This document shows positions 51,430-60,925 of a DNA stretch of 64,000 nt, piece after piece. Under the pieces are notes generated by a model that saw only the letters and a program-made list of their open reading frames with translations, searched no databases and was not told the origin of the DNA. Each line of letters opens with the position of its first letter. Position 1 is the stretch's first letter. The DNA is from Streptomyces clavuligerus (GTDB taxonomy: Bacteria > Actinomycetota > Actinomycetes > Streptomycetales > Streptomycetaceae), in contig NZ_CP027858.1 of the NCBI RefSeq assembly GCF_005519465.1, positions 3,720,001 through 3,784,000 on the forward strand. Reading direction: 5' to 3'. A program made the translations under genes and the position numbers.

Positions 51430-51989
51430 GCCCGATACGGCCCCCGGCCGCCCCGGGCCGGTATCCGGTCGCGCCCCGCCGCTGCCCTGCCTGCCCGCAA
51501 GGCCCGGAGCGCCATGAGGTCCGGAGCCGTGAAAGGCCCGCAGCGCCTGTGCCCGGCCGGCCCCTCTGCGCCCGGTCGGCCCCTCTGTGCCGCCGGTTCC
51601 GGAAGCCCGTCGCGCGGCGGGCCCCGAGGGCGGCTCCCGGCCACACCTCGGACCCGTCCGCGGACGCCCCGGAGGCCGTTTTTCCGAGCCGCCGCAGTAC
51701 CTTCCCGACATCCTTATGATGTTTCCGGATAGTATTCACACGCCCGGGAACGCACTCGGAAAACCGCCTCGACCGGGCCTCTTTTCCTTCCGCTAGATCG
51801 TTTATATAGATCATCGATCAAGCGTCAATGAGTTCGCACCATTACTGCTTTCGGGCATATTTTCGGAACTCGATCATTTGCTGAGTAGCTGCGTAAGGTC
51901 AATTGCATTTCCAGCGCCCTGTTTTGATCCCGTTCGGCTCCCTACAATCCGTCCACATCTTGAGCTCTGGACGACGTCAAGGAGGACGA
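51400..51989. promoter_or_regulatory. hppA: Long upstream region of hppA with AT-rich part
   Basis: This 590-bp gap changes from GC-rich to markedly AT-rich after about 51700 (for example around 51795-51830 with repeated TAGATC). A TACAAT at 51943-51948 could be a -10 element, placing the start of transcription about 35 nt before ATG 51990. No gene was seen. Confidence 0.4.
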
Positions 51990-54401
51990 ATGGCGGGGCT
52001 CTTCACCTCAGAACCGACCGATCTCTCACCTTCTCTCGCGGCTGCGGTACTCACGGACGACAATCGGCTGATCGTCGTGGTCATCGCCGCTGTAGCGGTG
52101 GCCGCGCTGGTGTTGGCGCAGGTGCTGGTGCGCCAGGTGCTCGCCGCCGACGAGGGCACCGAATCCATGAAGAAGATCGCGGCGGCGGTACAGGAGGGCG
52201 CTAATGCCTATCTGGCCCGCCAGCTGCGCACACTCGGCGTCTTCGCGGTCGTCGTGTTCTTCCTGTTGATGCTTCTCCCGGCGGACGACTGGTCCCAGCG
52301 CGCCGGACGTTCTGTGTTCTTCCTGGTGGGTGCGCTTTTCTCGGCGGCCACCGGATACATCGGCATGCGACTGGCCGTACGGGCGAATGTGCGAGTGGCG
52401 GCGGCAGCCCGTGAGGCGACACCGGCGGAAGGCGAACCGGAAAAGGATCTGACCGCCGTCGCGCACAAAGCGATGAAGATCGCTTTCCGGACCGGCGGCG
52501 TGGTCGGCATGTTCACCGTGGGCCTCGGCCTGCTGGGCGCCTCCTGTGTCGTCCTCGTCTACGCCGCCGACGCCCCCAAGGTCCTGGAGGGCTTCGGTCT
52601 CGGGGCCGCCCTGATCGCCATGTTCATGAGGGTCGGCGGCGGGATCTTCACCAAGGCGGCGGATGTCGGGGCCGACCTCGTCGGCAAGGTCGAGCAGGGC
52701 ATCCCGGAGGACGACCCGCGCAACGCGGCGACCATCGCGGACAACGTCGGCGACAACGTCGGCGACTGCGCCGGAATGGCGGCTGACCTCTTCGAGTCGT
52801 ACGCGGTCACGCTCGTCGCGGCGCTCATCCTCGGCAAGGCGGCGTTCGGCGACGCCGGGCTCGCCTTTCCGCTGATCGTTCCGGCGATCGGCGTGGTCAC
52901 CGCGATGATCGGCATCTTCGCGGTCGCCCCGCGGCGCGCCGACCGCAGCGGGATGACCGCCATCAACCGCGGCTTCTTCATCTCCGCGCTGATCTCGCTC
53001 GCCCTGGTGGCCGTCGCGGTCTACCTCTATCTGCCGTCCTCGTACGCGGAGCTGGACGGGGTGACCGAGGCGGCCATCAGCGGACACGAGGGCGACCCCC
53101 GGGTCCTCGCGCTCGTCGCCGTCGCCATCGGCATCGTGCTCGCCGCGCTGATCCAGCAGCTCACCGGCTACTTCACCGAGACCAACCGGCGCCCCGTCCG
53201 GGACATCGGCAAGTCCTCGCTGACGGGGCCCGCGACCGTGGTCCTCGCGGGTGTCTCGGTGGGCCTGGAGTCCGCCGTGTACACCGCGCTGCTGATCGGC
53301 CTCGGGGTCTACGGGGCCTTCCTGCTCGGCGGCACCTCGATCATGCTCGCCCTCTTCGCGGTGGCCCTGGCCGGCACCGGATTGCTGACCACCGTCGGCG
53401 TGATTGTCGCCATGGACACCTTCGGCCCGGTCTCCGACAACGCGCAGGGCATCGCCGAGATGTCCGGCGACGTCCGGGGCGCGGGCGCGCGGGTCCTCAC
53501 CGACCTGGACGCCGTCGGCAACACCACCAAGGCCATCACCAAGGGAATCGCCATCGCCACGGCCGTCCTGGCGGCCGCCGCGCTCTTCGGCTCCTACCGC
53601 GACGCGATCGCGACCGCGGCCCGGGACGTCGGGGAGAAGGTCGGTGACAGCGGCCCCATGAACCTGGTCATGGACATCTCCCAGCCCAACAACCTCGTCG
53701 GGCTGATGCTCGGCGCCGCGGTCGTCTTCCTCTTCGCGGGGCTGGCGATCAACGCGGTCTCCCGGTCCGCGGGCGCGGTGGTCTACGAGGTGCGGCGGCA
53801 GTTCCGCGAGCACCCCGGGATCATGGACTACACCGAGAAACCGGAGTACGGCCGGGTCGTCGACATCTGTACGAAGGACGCCCTGCGGGAGCTGGCGACC
53901 CCCGGACTGCTCGCGGTGCTCACCCCGATCGCGGTCGGCTTCTCGCTCGGTGTCGGCGCGCTCGGCGCGTTCCTGGCGGGTGCGATCGGCACCGGCACCC
54001 TGATGGCCGTCTTCCTGGCCAACTCCGGCGGTTCCTGGGACAACGCCAAGAAGCTCGTCGAGGACGGCCACCACGGCGGCAAGGGCAGCGAGGCGCACGC
54101 GGCGACCGTCATCGGCGACACCGTCGGCGACCCCTTCAAGGACACGGCGGGCCCGGCCATCAACCCGCTGCTGAAGGTGATGAACCTGGTGGCGCTGCTG
54201 ATCGCGCCCGCTGTGGTCCAGTTCAGCTATGGGGACGACGCCAGCGCCGGGATCAGGGCGCTGGTGGCGGTACTCGCGGTCCTGATCATCGTCGGCGCGG
54301 TGTACGTGTCCAAGCGCCGCGGCATCACGGTGGGCGGGGACGAGTCCCCGGCCGCCGAGCACGGCGCGTCGTCCCCGGCCGATCCGGCCGTGGTGTCGTA
54401 G
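51990..54401 (+). CDS. hppA: Membrane-bound H+-translocating pyrophosphatase
   Basis: The protein has 803 aa with about 16 membrane segments. The substrate motifs DVGADLVGKVE, DNVGDNVGDCAGMAADLF and GDTVGDPFKDTAGPAINP are all present. GNTTKAITKG carries Lys at the position that distinguishes K+-independent pumps (Ala in K+-dependent ones), so this is predicted to be a K+-independent proton pump. It couples pyrophosphate hydrolysis to proton export. GGAGG sits 4 nt before ATG 51990. The C-terminal tail is hydrophilic; its last four codons and stop are duplicated in tandem. Confidence 0.95.
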   Translation: MAGLFTSEPTDLSPSLAAAVLTDDNRLIVVVIAAVAVAALVLAQVLVRQVLAADEGTESMKKIAAAVQEGANAYLARQLRTLGVFAVVVFFLLMLLPADDWSQRAGRSVFFLVGALFSAATGYIGMRLAVRANVRVAAAAREATPAEGEPEKDLTAVAHKAMKIAFRTGGVVGMFTVGLGLLGASCVVLVYAADAPKVLEGFGLGAALIAMFMRVGGGIFTKAADVGADLVGKVEQGIPEDDPRNAATIADNVGDNVGDCAGMAADLFESYAVTLVAALILGKAAFGDAGLAFPLIVPAIGVVTAMIGIFAVAPRRADRSGMTAINRGFFISALISLALVAVAVYLYLPSSYAELDGVTEAAISGHEGDPRVLALVAVAIGIVLAALIQQLTGYFTETNRRPVRDIGKSSLTGPATVVLAGVSVGLESAVYTALLIGLGVYGAFLLGGTSIMLALFAVALAGTGLLTTVGVIVAMDTFGPVSDNAQGIAEMSGDVRGAGARVLTDLDAVGNTTKAITKGIAIATAVLAAAALFGSYRDAIATAARDVGEKVGDSGPMNLVMDISQPNNLVGLMLGAAVVFLFAGLAINAVSRSAGAVVYEVRRQFREHPGIMDYTEKPEYGRVVDICTKDALRELATPGLLAVLTPIAVGFSLGVGALGAFLAGAIGTGTLMAVFLANSGGSWDNAKKLVEDGHHGGKGSEAHAATVIGDTVGDPFKDTAGPAINPLLKVMNLVALLIAPAVVQFSYGDDASAGIRALVAVLAVLIIVGAVYVSKRRGITVGGDESPAAEHGASSPADPAVVS

Positions 54402-54415
54402 GCCGTGGTGTCGTA
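54386..54415 (+). repeat. 15-bp tandem duplication spanning the hppA stop codon
   Basis: GGCCGTGGTGTCGTA occurs twice, head to tail. The first copy ends in the TAG stop and the second in an in-frame TAA. Confidence 0.92.
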
Positions 54416-54451
54416 ACCGGAGCCCCGGGTCCTGGGGCCGGTGCCACACGG

Positions 54452-54486
54452 CGGGCGGGCCGCACCTCATCGGTGCGGCCCGCCCG
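54452..54486. terminator. Terminator of hppA
   Basis: Fifteen-bp perfect arms surround a 5-nt loop, 50 bp past the stop codon. Confidence 0.88.
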
Positions 54487-54665
54487 TCCGCTGTGCGGCG
54501 GTCGCGTCGGCCGCTGCCGCTCCGGGCCCGTCCGCCACCGTGGTGAGGCTTCTCTCGTGTGGTGCAAATGGTTGCAATACTGTACGAACCTCATGAAGCG
54601 CTGGGGGCCGCCACCCGTCCGGCGTGTATGTTCCGGGCCGAGGAGCCTTGGAAGGGACCCATCCG

Positions 54666-55241
54666 GTGAAGGTGAACAAGAAGCTGGCGGCCGTGCTCTC
54701 CGGCGGCGCGGTACTGGTGCTCGCGCTCTCGGGCTGTAGTGAGGAAGAGGACAAATTCACGGTCGACGACTGGGCCAAGAAGTACTGTGACGCCGTCGAG
54801 CCGCAGCTCAAGAAGCAGGCGGCGGCCGAGCAACTGATCCGCTCGACCGCGTCGGACGGCAAGCCCGGCGACATCCAGACCGCGGACTCCCGGGCCTTCC
54901 AGGAACTCGCCGACGTCTACAAGGGGTACGCGAGCGCCTTCCGCGCCGCGGGCACCCCGCCGGTCGAGAACGGCGCGGAGCTGGTGAAGGCCGCCGCGTC
55001 CGAACTGGACGCCAACGCCACGTCGTATCTCAAGCTCAAGCAGCAGGTCGACCAGCTCGACCCCGAGGACCAGCAGACATTCGCGGACGGGCTGGTTCCG
55101 GTCGCGGACGGGCTGGCGAAGATCGAGCAGAACCAGAACGCCCGGGACCGGCTGCGCGCGGGCGAGACCGGCACGGCGATGACCAAGCAGCCCGGCTGCA
55201 AGCCGGTGGCGTCCGGCTCGACCGGAGGCACCACCTCCTGA
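54666..55241 (+). CDS. Small lipoprotein of unknown function
   Basis: The protein has 191 aa. The signal peptide ends in the lipobox LSGC with C24. The mature part is mainly alpha-helical (FTVDDWAKKYCDAVEPQL onward), with Cys near residue 38 and Cys near 180 that could pair. No family was recognised beyond conserved actinobacterial lipoprotein. GTG 54666 gives the shortest complete signal peptide. Confidence 0.8.
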   Translation: MKVNKKLAAVLSGGAVLVLALSGCSEEEDKFTVDDWAKKYCDAVEPQLKKQAAAEQLIRSTASDGKPGDIQTADSRAFQELADVYKGYASAFRAAGTPPVENGAELVKAAASELDANATSYLKLKQQVDQLDPEDQQTFADGLVPVADGLAKIEQNQNARDRLRAGETGTAMTKQPGCKPVASGSTGGTTS

Positions 55242-55254
55242 CCCGCCTCCCGAC

Positions 55255-55287
55255 CCCGGGCCCGCACGGCTGACCGGCGGGCCCGGG
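55255..55287. terminator. Terminator of lipoprotein gene
   Basis: Eleven-bp GC-only arms surround an 11-nt loop, 13 bp past the stop. Confidence 0.75.
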
Positions 55288-55360
55288 TCCCGTACCCGGG
55301 TGACCGGCACAGACGGCGGGTGCGTCGGCGGGTGTCAGTGGGGGCGGCCACAATGGCGGT

Positions 55361-56875
55361 GTGAGTACGACCCGTGTCGCCGTTACCGGCCTCCCCTCGC
55401 CCGCCGCCGCGCCCCGGCTCAGGGACGCACTGCTGACCGGCGCGTTCACCGCCGACGGCCTGCTCGACCTGCTCGGCGCCCCCGCCTACGCGGCGCTCGC
55501 CCGCAGCGAGACCGTCCCCGCCCTGCGGGCCACCCGGAGCACCGGCGTCCTGGAGACGCTGATACGGCTCTTCCTGCTCCAGTGCCCCGTGCCGGCCGAG
55601 CGGGCCCGGGCCGCCCTCCCGCTGGAGCAGTGCCTCGCCGACGGCTGGCTGCTCCGCGACGGCGACGCGGTGCGCGCCACGGTGGACGTGCGCCCGTACG
55701 GCGGACCCGAGGGCCAGGACTGGTACATCGTCTCCGACCTCGGCTGCGCGGTCGGCGGAGCGGGCGGCTCCGCCGGGCAGGACGAGCAGGTCGTCCTGGG
55801 CGTCGGCGGCGCGTCCACCACCCTCGCCGGAATCACCGTGCGCACCCCCGTGGGTTCCGCGCTCGACCTGGGCACCGGCTCCGGCATCCAGGCGCTGCAC
55901 GCCGCCCAGCACGCCACCCGGGTCACGGCCACCGATCTCAATCCGCGTGCCCTGCACTTCACCCGGCTCACCCTCGCCCTCTCCGCCGCGCCGGAGGCCG
56001 AGCTGAAGGAGGGCTCGCTCTTCGAGCCGGTCGGCCAGGACACCTTCGACCTCATCGTGTCCAACCCGCCGTTCGTCATCTCGCCGGGCGCCCGGCTCAC
56101 CTACCGCGACGGCGGCATGGGCGGCGACGACCTCTGCCGTTCGCTCGTCCAGCAGGCCGGAGACCGGCTGAACGACGGTGGGTACGCACAGTTTCTCGCC
56201 AATTGGCAGCATGTCGACGGGGAGCCCTGGCAGGAGCGGCTGCGCTCCTGGGTGCCGCGCGGCTGCGACGCCTGGATCGTGCAGCGCGAGGTCCAGGACA
56301 TCGCGCAGTACGCCGAGCTGTGGCTGCGGGACAGCGGTGACCACCGGGGCGACCCCGAGCGCTACCGCCGCCGGTACGAGGAGTGGCTGGACGAGTTCGA
56401 GGCGCGCGGGACCAGGGCCGTCGGCTTCGGCTGGATCACCCTGCGCAAGTCGGGGTCGGAGCGGCCCTCCGTGGTGGCCGAGGAGTGGCCGCACCCGGTC
56501 GAGCAGCCGCTCGGCGCCACCGTGCGGGCCCACTTCGACCGGCAGGACTATCTGCGGACGCACGACGACGCCGCGCTGCTCGCCGACCACTTCGCCCTCG
56601 TTCCCGAGGTCACCCAGGAGCAGATGGGGCTCCCCGGCGAGGAGCACCCCGAGCATGTGGTGCTGCGGCAGAACCGGGGGATGCGCCGGGCCACCAAGGT
56701 GGACACGGTGGGCGCGGGGTTCGCCGGGGCGTGCGACGGCACGCTGAGCGCGGGCCGCATCCTGGACGCCATCGCCCAGCTCATCGGCGAGGACCCGGTG
56801 CTGCTGCGGGACCGCACTCCGCAGGCGCTCCGGCTGCTGGTGGAGGAGGGGTTCCTGGAGCCCGTGAGCCGCTGA
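55361..56875 (+). CDS. SAM-dependent methyltransferase, RsmC/PrmC-like
   Basis: The protein has 504 aa. A helical N-terminal domain (1-165, winged-helix-like) precedes a class I methyltransferase core: SALDLGTGSGIQALHAA (motif I), VTATDLNPRALHFT and FDLIVSNPPFVISPG with the NPPF motif used for amide or base nitrogen methylation. A C-terminal extension of about 230 residues follows. The target (rRNA base, protein Gln or a small molecule) is not determinable. GTG 55361 start. Confidence 0.85.
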   Translation: MSTTRVAVTGLPSPAAAPRLRDALLTGAFTADGLLDLLGAPAYAALARSETVPALRATRSTGVLETLIRLFLLQCPVPAERARAALPLEQCLADGWLLRDGDAVRATVDVRPYGGPEGQDWYIVSDLGCAVGGAGGSAGQDEQVVLGVGGASTTLAGITVRTPVGSALDLGTGSGIQALHAAQHATRVTATDLNPRALHFTRLTLALSAAPEAELKEGSLFEPVGQDTFDLIVSNPPFVISPGARLTYRDGGMGGDDLCRSLVQQAGDRLNDGGYAQFLANWQHVDGEPWQERLRSWVPRGCDAWIVQREVQDIAQYAELWLRDSGDHRGDPERYRRRYEEWLDEFEARGTRAVGFGWITLRKSGSERPSVVAEEWPHPVEQPLGATVRAHFDRQDYLRTHDDAALLADHFALVPEVTQEQMGLPGEEHPEHVVLRQNRGMRRATKVDTVGAGFAGACDGTLSAGRILDAIAQLIGEDPVLLRDRTPQALRLLVEEGFLEPVSR

Positions 56876-57203
56876 ACCCCTGAACGCCGGTGGAGCCGGT
56901 GGGCCCCCGCGCCCGCGAGCCGACGGGGCCCGGCGGTCCGCCCGGAGCCCCGAGGAACCGGAGCCCCAGGGCTCCGGGAGTCCCCCGGACCCCGGGGACC
57001 GGCGGAGCGGGGCATATCGCGTCGGCCAGGGAGCGGAATCGGCCAAGGACCGGCCCCCGCCCGGGTGAACCCACGCGGCGTTCACCCCGAATTCGCGCCT
57101 CCGACGACCGGAAGTGCCAGCCTCGGCCCCGTTGGCATCCGGGGATGTTTTCCGGATCATCCGGGCATCGCTCCGGACATCGGGACAGAATCGGGGTACG
57201 GGT
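56876..57203. other. Intergenic region after the methyltransferase gene
   Basis: This 328-bp gap has a 9-bp-arm hairpin at 56958-56977 and then moderately AT-enriched DNA before the small membrane protein gene. Confidence 0.45.
56958..56977. terminator. Hairpin downstream of methyltransferase gene
   Basis: Nine-bp perfect arms are separated by 2 nt. Confidence 0.5.
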
Positions 57204-57401
57204 ATGGAAAGCGTGCCGGCGATCTTCGCCGGAACGGCGTTCGCGCTGTTCGGGGCAGGGCTGCTGGGATGGACGGGGGTCCGGGTCGGACAGCGGGCAC
57301 CGGTCGCCCACGGGGTGGACCAGAGACGGGCCGCCGTCGCCACCGCCGTCTGCGGCGTGGCCTGTCTCCTTCTCGGAGTGTGGTGCTTCGGCCGGGTCTG
57401 A
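57204..57401 (+). CDS. Small two-helix membrane protein
   Basis: The protein has 65 aa. Two hydrophobic segments (AIFAGTAFALFGAGLLGW and AVATAVCGVACLLLGVWC) are separated by a polar loop with several Arg/Gln. Conserved position before topA in streptomycetes fits memory. No function known. No strong ribosome site. Confidence 0.65.
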   Translation: MESVPAIFAGTAFALFGAGLLGWTGVRVGQRAPVAHGVDQRRAAVATAVCGVACLLLGVWCFGRV

Positions 57402-57644
57402 GACAGGCACCGGACAGCGTCGGGCCGGTCCGGGCGGCAGGAATGCCCGGACTCGGGTTACCGTTCGAGTGGCCGTTGCGGGCTTTCGCCGTTTGACACG
57501 GGGGCGGGTTGTACCGTCACACTCCGCAGCGGCAGCAGCACCACGCTGCACCCTTGCAGCAGCACGACAGCGCCACAGCGGTCGGCCCCGGGCCGTGCCG
57601 CGGTGACCGCGCCCACCGAGTGCCGACCGGAGAGAAGAGCGAAG

Positions 57645-60533
57645 TTGTCCCCGACCAGCGAGACCGCACAGGGCGGCCGACGCCTCGTGATCGTCGAGTC
57701 GCCCGCCAAGGCGAAGACGATCAAGGGCTACCTCGGCCCCGGCTATGTCGTCGAGGCGAGCGTCGGGCACATCCGCGACCTCCCGAACGGCGCGGCCGAG
57801 GTGCCGGAGAAGTACACCGGCGAGGTGCGCCGTCTCGGTGTGGATGTCGAGCATGACTTCCAGCCGGTCTACGTGGTCAACGCGGACAAGAAGGCCCAGG
57901 TCAGGAAGCTCAAGGAGCAGCTCGCCGAGTCGGACGAGCTCTATCTCGCCACCGATGAGGACCGCGAGGGCGAGGCCATCGCCTGGCATCTGCTGGAGGT
58001 CCTCAAGCCCAAGGTCCCCGTCCACCGGATGGTCTTCCACGAGATCACCAAGGACGCGATCCGGGACGCCGTCGCCAATCCGCGCCAGCTCAACCAGCGG
58101 ATGGTCGACGCCCAGGAGACCCGCCGCATCCTGGACCGGCTCTACGGCTACGAGGTCTCGCCGGTCCTGTGGAAGAAGGTCATGCCCCGGCTCTCGGCCG
58201 GCCGGGTCCAGTCCGTCGCCACCCGTCTCGTCGTCGAGCGGGAGCGCGAGCGCCGGGCCTTCACCTCCGCCGAGTACTGGGATCTGACCGGCACGTTCGC
58301 CACCGGCCGCCGGGGCGACGCCTCCGACCCGTCCTCCTTCACCGCCCGGCTGAACACGGTCGACGGGCAGCGCGTCGCCCAGGGCCGTGACTTCGGCCCG
58401 GACGGGCTCCTGAAGTCCGGCTCGTCGGCCCAGGTGCTCCACCTCGACGAGGCGAACGCCCGCGCCCTGGCCGCGGCGCTGGAGAACACCTCGTTCACCG
58501 TGCGCTCGGTCGAGTCCAAGCCGTACCGCCGGGCCCCCTACGCGCCGTTCCGCACCACGACGCTCCAGCAGGAGGCGTCCCGGAAGCTCGGCTTCGGGGC
58601 CAAGGCGACGATGCAGGTCGCGCAGAAGCTGTACGAGAACGGCTTCATCACCTATATGCGTACGGACTCCACCACGCTCTCCGAGACCGCGGTGGCGGCG
58701 GCCCGGGCGCAGGTCACCCAGCTCTACGGGGCGGGTTATCTGCCGGAGAAGCCGCGGGTCTACGCGGGCAAGGTCAAGAACGCCCAGGAGGCGCACGAGG
58801 CGATTCGTCCTTCGGGTGATCGTTTCCGCACCCCCGCCGAGACCGGTCTGACCGGTGACCAGTTCAAGCTCTACGAGCTGATCTGGAAGCGGACGGTGGC
58901 CTCCCAGATGAAGGACGCCACCGGGAACTCCGTCACCGTGCGGATCGGCGGCACCGCGTCGGACGGCCGGGACGCGGAGTTCACCGCGTCCGGCAAGACG
59001 ATCACGTTCCACGGCTTCATGAAGGCGTATGTCGAGGGCGCCGACGACCCGAACGCCGAGCTGGACGACCGCGAGCGCAGGCTGCCGCAGGTCACCGAGG
59101 GCGACGGGCTCACCGCCGAGGAGATCTCGGCCGACGGCCACGCCACCAAGCCGCCCGCCCGCTACACCGAGGCATCGCTGGTCAAGGAGTTGGAGGAGCG
59201 CGAGATCGGCCGCCCCTCCACCTACGCCTCGATCATCGGCACCATCCTCGACCGCGGCTATGTCTTCAAGAAGGGGACGGCGCTGGTCCCGTCCTTCCTG
59301 AGCTTCGCCGTGGTCAATCTGCTGGAGAAGCACTTCGGCCAGCTCGTCGACTACGACTTCACCGCCAAGATGGAGGACGACCTCGACTGCATCGCCCGGG
59401 GCGAGGCCCAGGCCGTGCCGTGGCTGAAGCGCTTCTACTTCGGTGAGGGAGAGGGCGGCGAGGGCACGGGCGCCGCGGCGGGCCGCACCGGCGACGGCGA
59501 CCACCTCGGCGGTCTCAAGGCGCTGGTCACCGACCTCGGCGCGATCGACGCCCGGGAGATCTCCAGCTTCCCCGTCGGCAACGGCATCGTGCTCCGCGTC
59601 GGCCGCTACGGCCCGTACATCGAGCGCGGCGAGAAGGACACCGAGGGCCACCAGCGCGCGGATGTCCCCGACGACCTGGCGCCCGACGAGCTGACCGTCG
59701 GGCTGGCGGAGGAGCTGCTGGCCAAGCCGAGCGGTGACTTCGTGCTCGGCAACGACCCGCGGACCGGCCATGAGATCGTCGCCAAGGACGGCCGCTACGG
59801 CCCGTACGTCACCGAGATCCTGCCCGAGGGCACCCCGAAGACCGGCAAGAACGCGGTGAAGCCGCGGACCGCGTCGCTCTTCAAGTCGATGGCGCTGGAC
59901 ACGGTCACCCTGGAGGACGCGCTGCGGCTGATGTCCCTGCCCCGGGTCGTCGGCGCCGACGCCGAAGGGGTCGAGATCACCGCGCAGAACGGCCGGTACG
60001 GCCCGTATCTGAAGAAGGGCACCGACTCGCGCTCCCTGGAGAACGAGGACCAGCTCTTCACGATCACGCTCGACGAGGCGCTGGCGATCTACGCCCAGCC
60101 CAAGCAGCGGGGCCGCGCCGCGGCCAAGCCGCCGCTGAAGGAGCTGGGCACCGACCCGGTCAGCGAGCGCCCCGTGGTCGTCAAGGACGGCCGCTTCGGC
60201 CCGTATGTCACGGACGGCGAGACCAACGCGACCCTGCGGACCGCCGACAGCGTGGAGACGATCACGCCGGAGCGCGGTTACGAGCTGCTCGCCGAGAAGC
60301 GGGCCAAGGGCCCCGCCAAGAAGACGGCGAAGAAGGCGCCCGCGAAGAAGGCGCCTGCCAAGAAGACGGCCGCCAAGACCGCCGCGAAGAAGACGACGAC
60401 GGCGGCGAAGAAGACGGCCACCGCGAAGACGACGGCGAAGAAGACGACGACGGCCAAGGCCACGACGGCCAGGACCGCCGCGAAGAAGACCGCGGCCAAG
60501 AAGGCGGCGGCGGCCCCGGTCGCCGAGGACTGA
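57645..60533 (+). CDS. topA: DNA topoisomerase I
   Basis: The protein has 962 aa. The TOPRIM domain has VIVESPAKAKTIKGYL (E18) and LATDEDREGEAIAWH (D104, D106, E108). The catalytic tyrosine is Y337 in ITYMRTDST. The C-terminus (about 700-880) carries repeated GRYGPYV/GRFGPYV motifs in place of zinc ribbons, and the last 80 residues are Lys/Ala repeats (AKKT, AKKA), the streptomycete tail that increases processivity. It relaxes negative supercoils. TTG 57645 fits the known Streptomyces start (MSPTSE) with AGAGAAGAGCGAAG upstream. Confidence 0.95.
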   Translation: MSPTSETAQGGRRLVIVESPAKAKTIKGYLGPGYVVEASVGHIRDLPNGAAEVPEKYTGEVRRLGVDVEHDFQPVYVVNADKKAQVRKLKEQLAESDELYLATDEDREGEAIAWHLLEVLKPKVPVHRMVFHEITKDAIRDAVANPRQLNQRMVDAQETRRILDRLYGYEVSPVLWKKVMPRLSAGRVQSVATRLVVERERERRAFTSAEYWDLTGTFATGRRGDASDPSSFTARLNTVDGQRVAQGRDFGPDGLLKSGSSAQVLHLDEANARALAAALENTSFTVRSVESKPYRRAPYAPFRTTTLQQEASRKLGFGAKATMQVAQKLYENGFITYMRTDSTTLSETAVAAARAQVTQLYGAGYLPEKPRVYAGKVKNAQEAHEAIRPSGDRFRTPAETGLTGDQFKLYELIWKRTVASQMKDATGNSVTVRIGGTASDGRDAEFTASGKTITFHGFMKAYVEGADDPNAELDDRERRLPQVTEGDGLTAEEISADGHATKPPARYTEASLVKELEEREIGRPSTYASIIGTILDRGYVFKKGTALVPSFLSFAVVNLLEKHFGQLVDYDFTAKMEDDLDCIARGEAQAVPWLKRFYFGEGEGGEGTGAAAGRTGDGDHLGGLKALVTDLGAIDAREISSFPVGNGIVLRVGRYGPYIERGEKDTEGHQRADVPDDLAPDELTVGLAEELLAKPSGDFVLGNDPRTGHEIVAKDGRYGPYVTEILPEGTPKTGKNAVKPRTASLFKSMALDTVTLEDALRLMSLPRVVGADAEGVEITAQNGRYGPYLKKGTDSRSLENEDQLFTITLDEALAIYAQPKQRGRAAAKPPLKELGTDPVSERPVVVKDGRFGPYVTDGETNATLRTADSVETITPERGYELLAEKRAKGPAKKTAKKAPAKKAPAKKTAAKTAAKKTTTAAKKTATAKTTAKKTTTAKATTARTAAKKTAAKKAAAAPVAED

Positions 60534-60925
60534 CCGGACTGGATTGACCGGACCGGCCGGATTGACCCGACCGGCGGGGTTGACCGGACCGGCCGGGTGG
60601 TGCGGCCTCCCTCGGTGGGGGGCCTCGACGGCCCGGGCCCGGCGTCGACCGGAGAGGTCCCCGTACGCCGACCGGACAGGTGTTCGTTCACCGGCGGACT
60701 CTCCGGGGTGCCGGATGGGGTGTTTTCGGCCACGTCCTGGGTCCCCGCCCTGGCGCTCGGGGCGTTCCGGCAGGTCATGACGGTCGTCCGCGAAGTCCTG
60801 GGGGGCGGGCGGGGGCAGCCCCCTGTCGTGCCCCGGACACGGAGGGTTCGTGCCGCCGACCGGCGTCCCGTGCGTATGTTCGGCGAGCTCCGCGAGGAGC
60901 ACCGCGGTCCGGATAGGCTGGGCGG
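60534..60925. other. Gap between topA and tmk with short tandem repeats
   Basis: This 392-bp gap starts with 18-bp repeats at 60543-60596. The rest shows no gene that I can support. Confidence 0.5.
60543..60596. repeat. Three imperfect 18-bp tandem repeats downstream of topA
   Basis: The units at 60543-60560, 60561-60578 and 60579-60596 share ATTGACCGGACCGGCCGG with one to three changes. Confidence 0.85.

Noticed and set aside
52026..54470. Long minus-strand frame opposite hppA
   Set aside because: Antisense to a highly conserved protein; Asp/Gly/Arg/His-rich nonsense.
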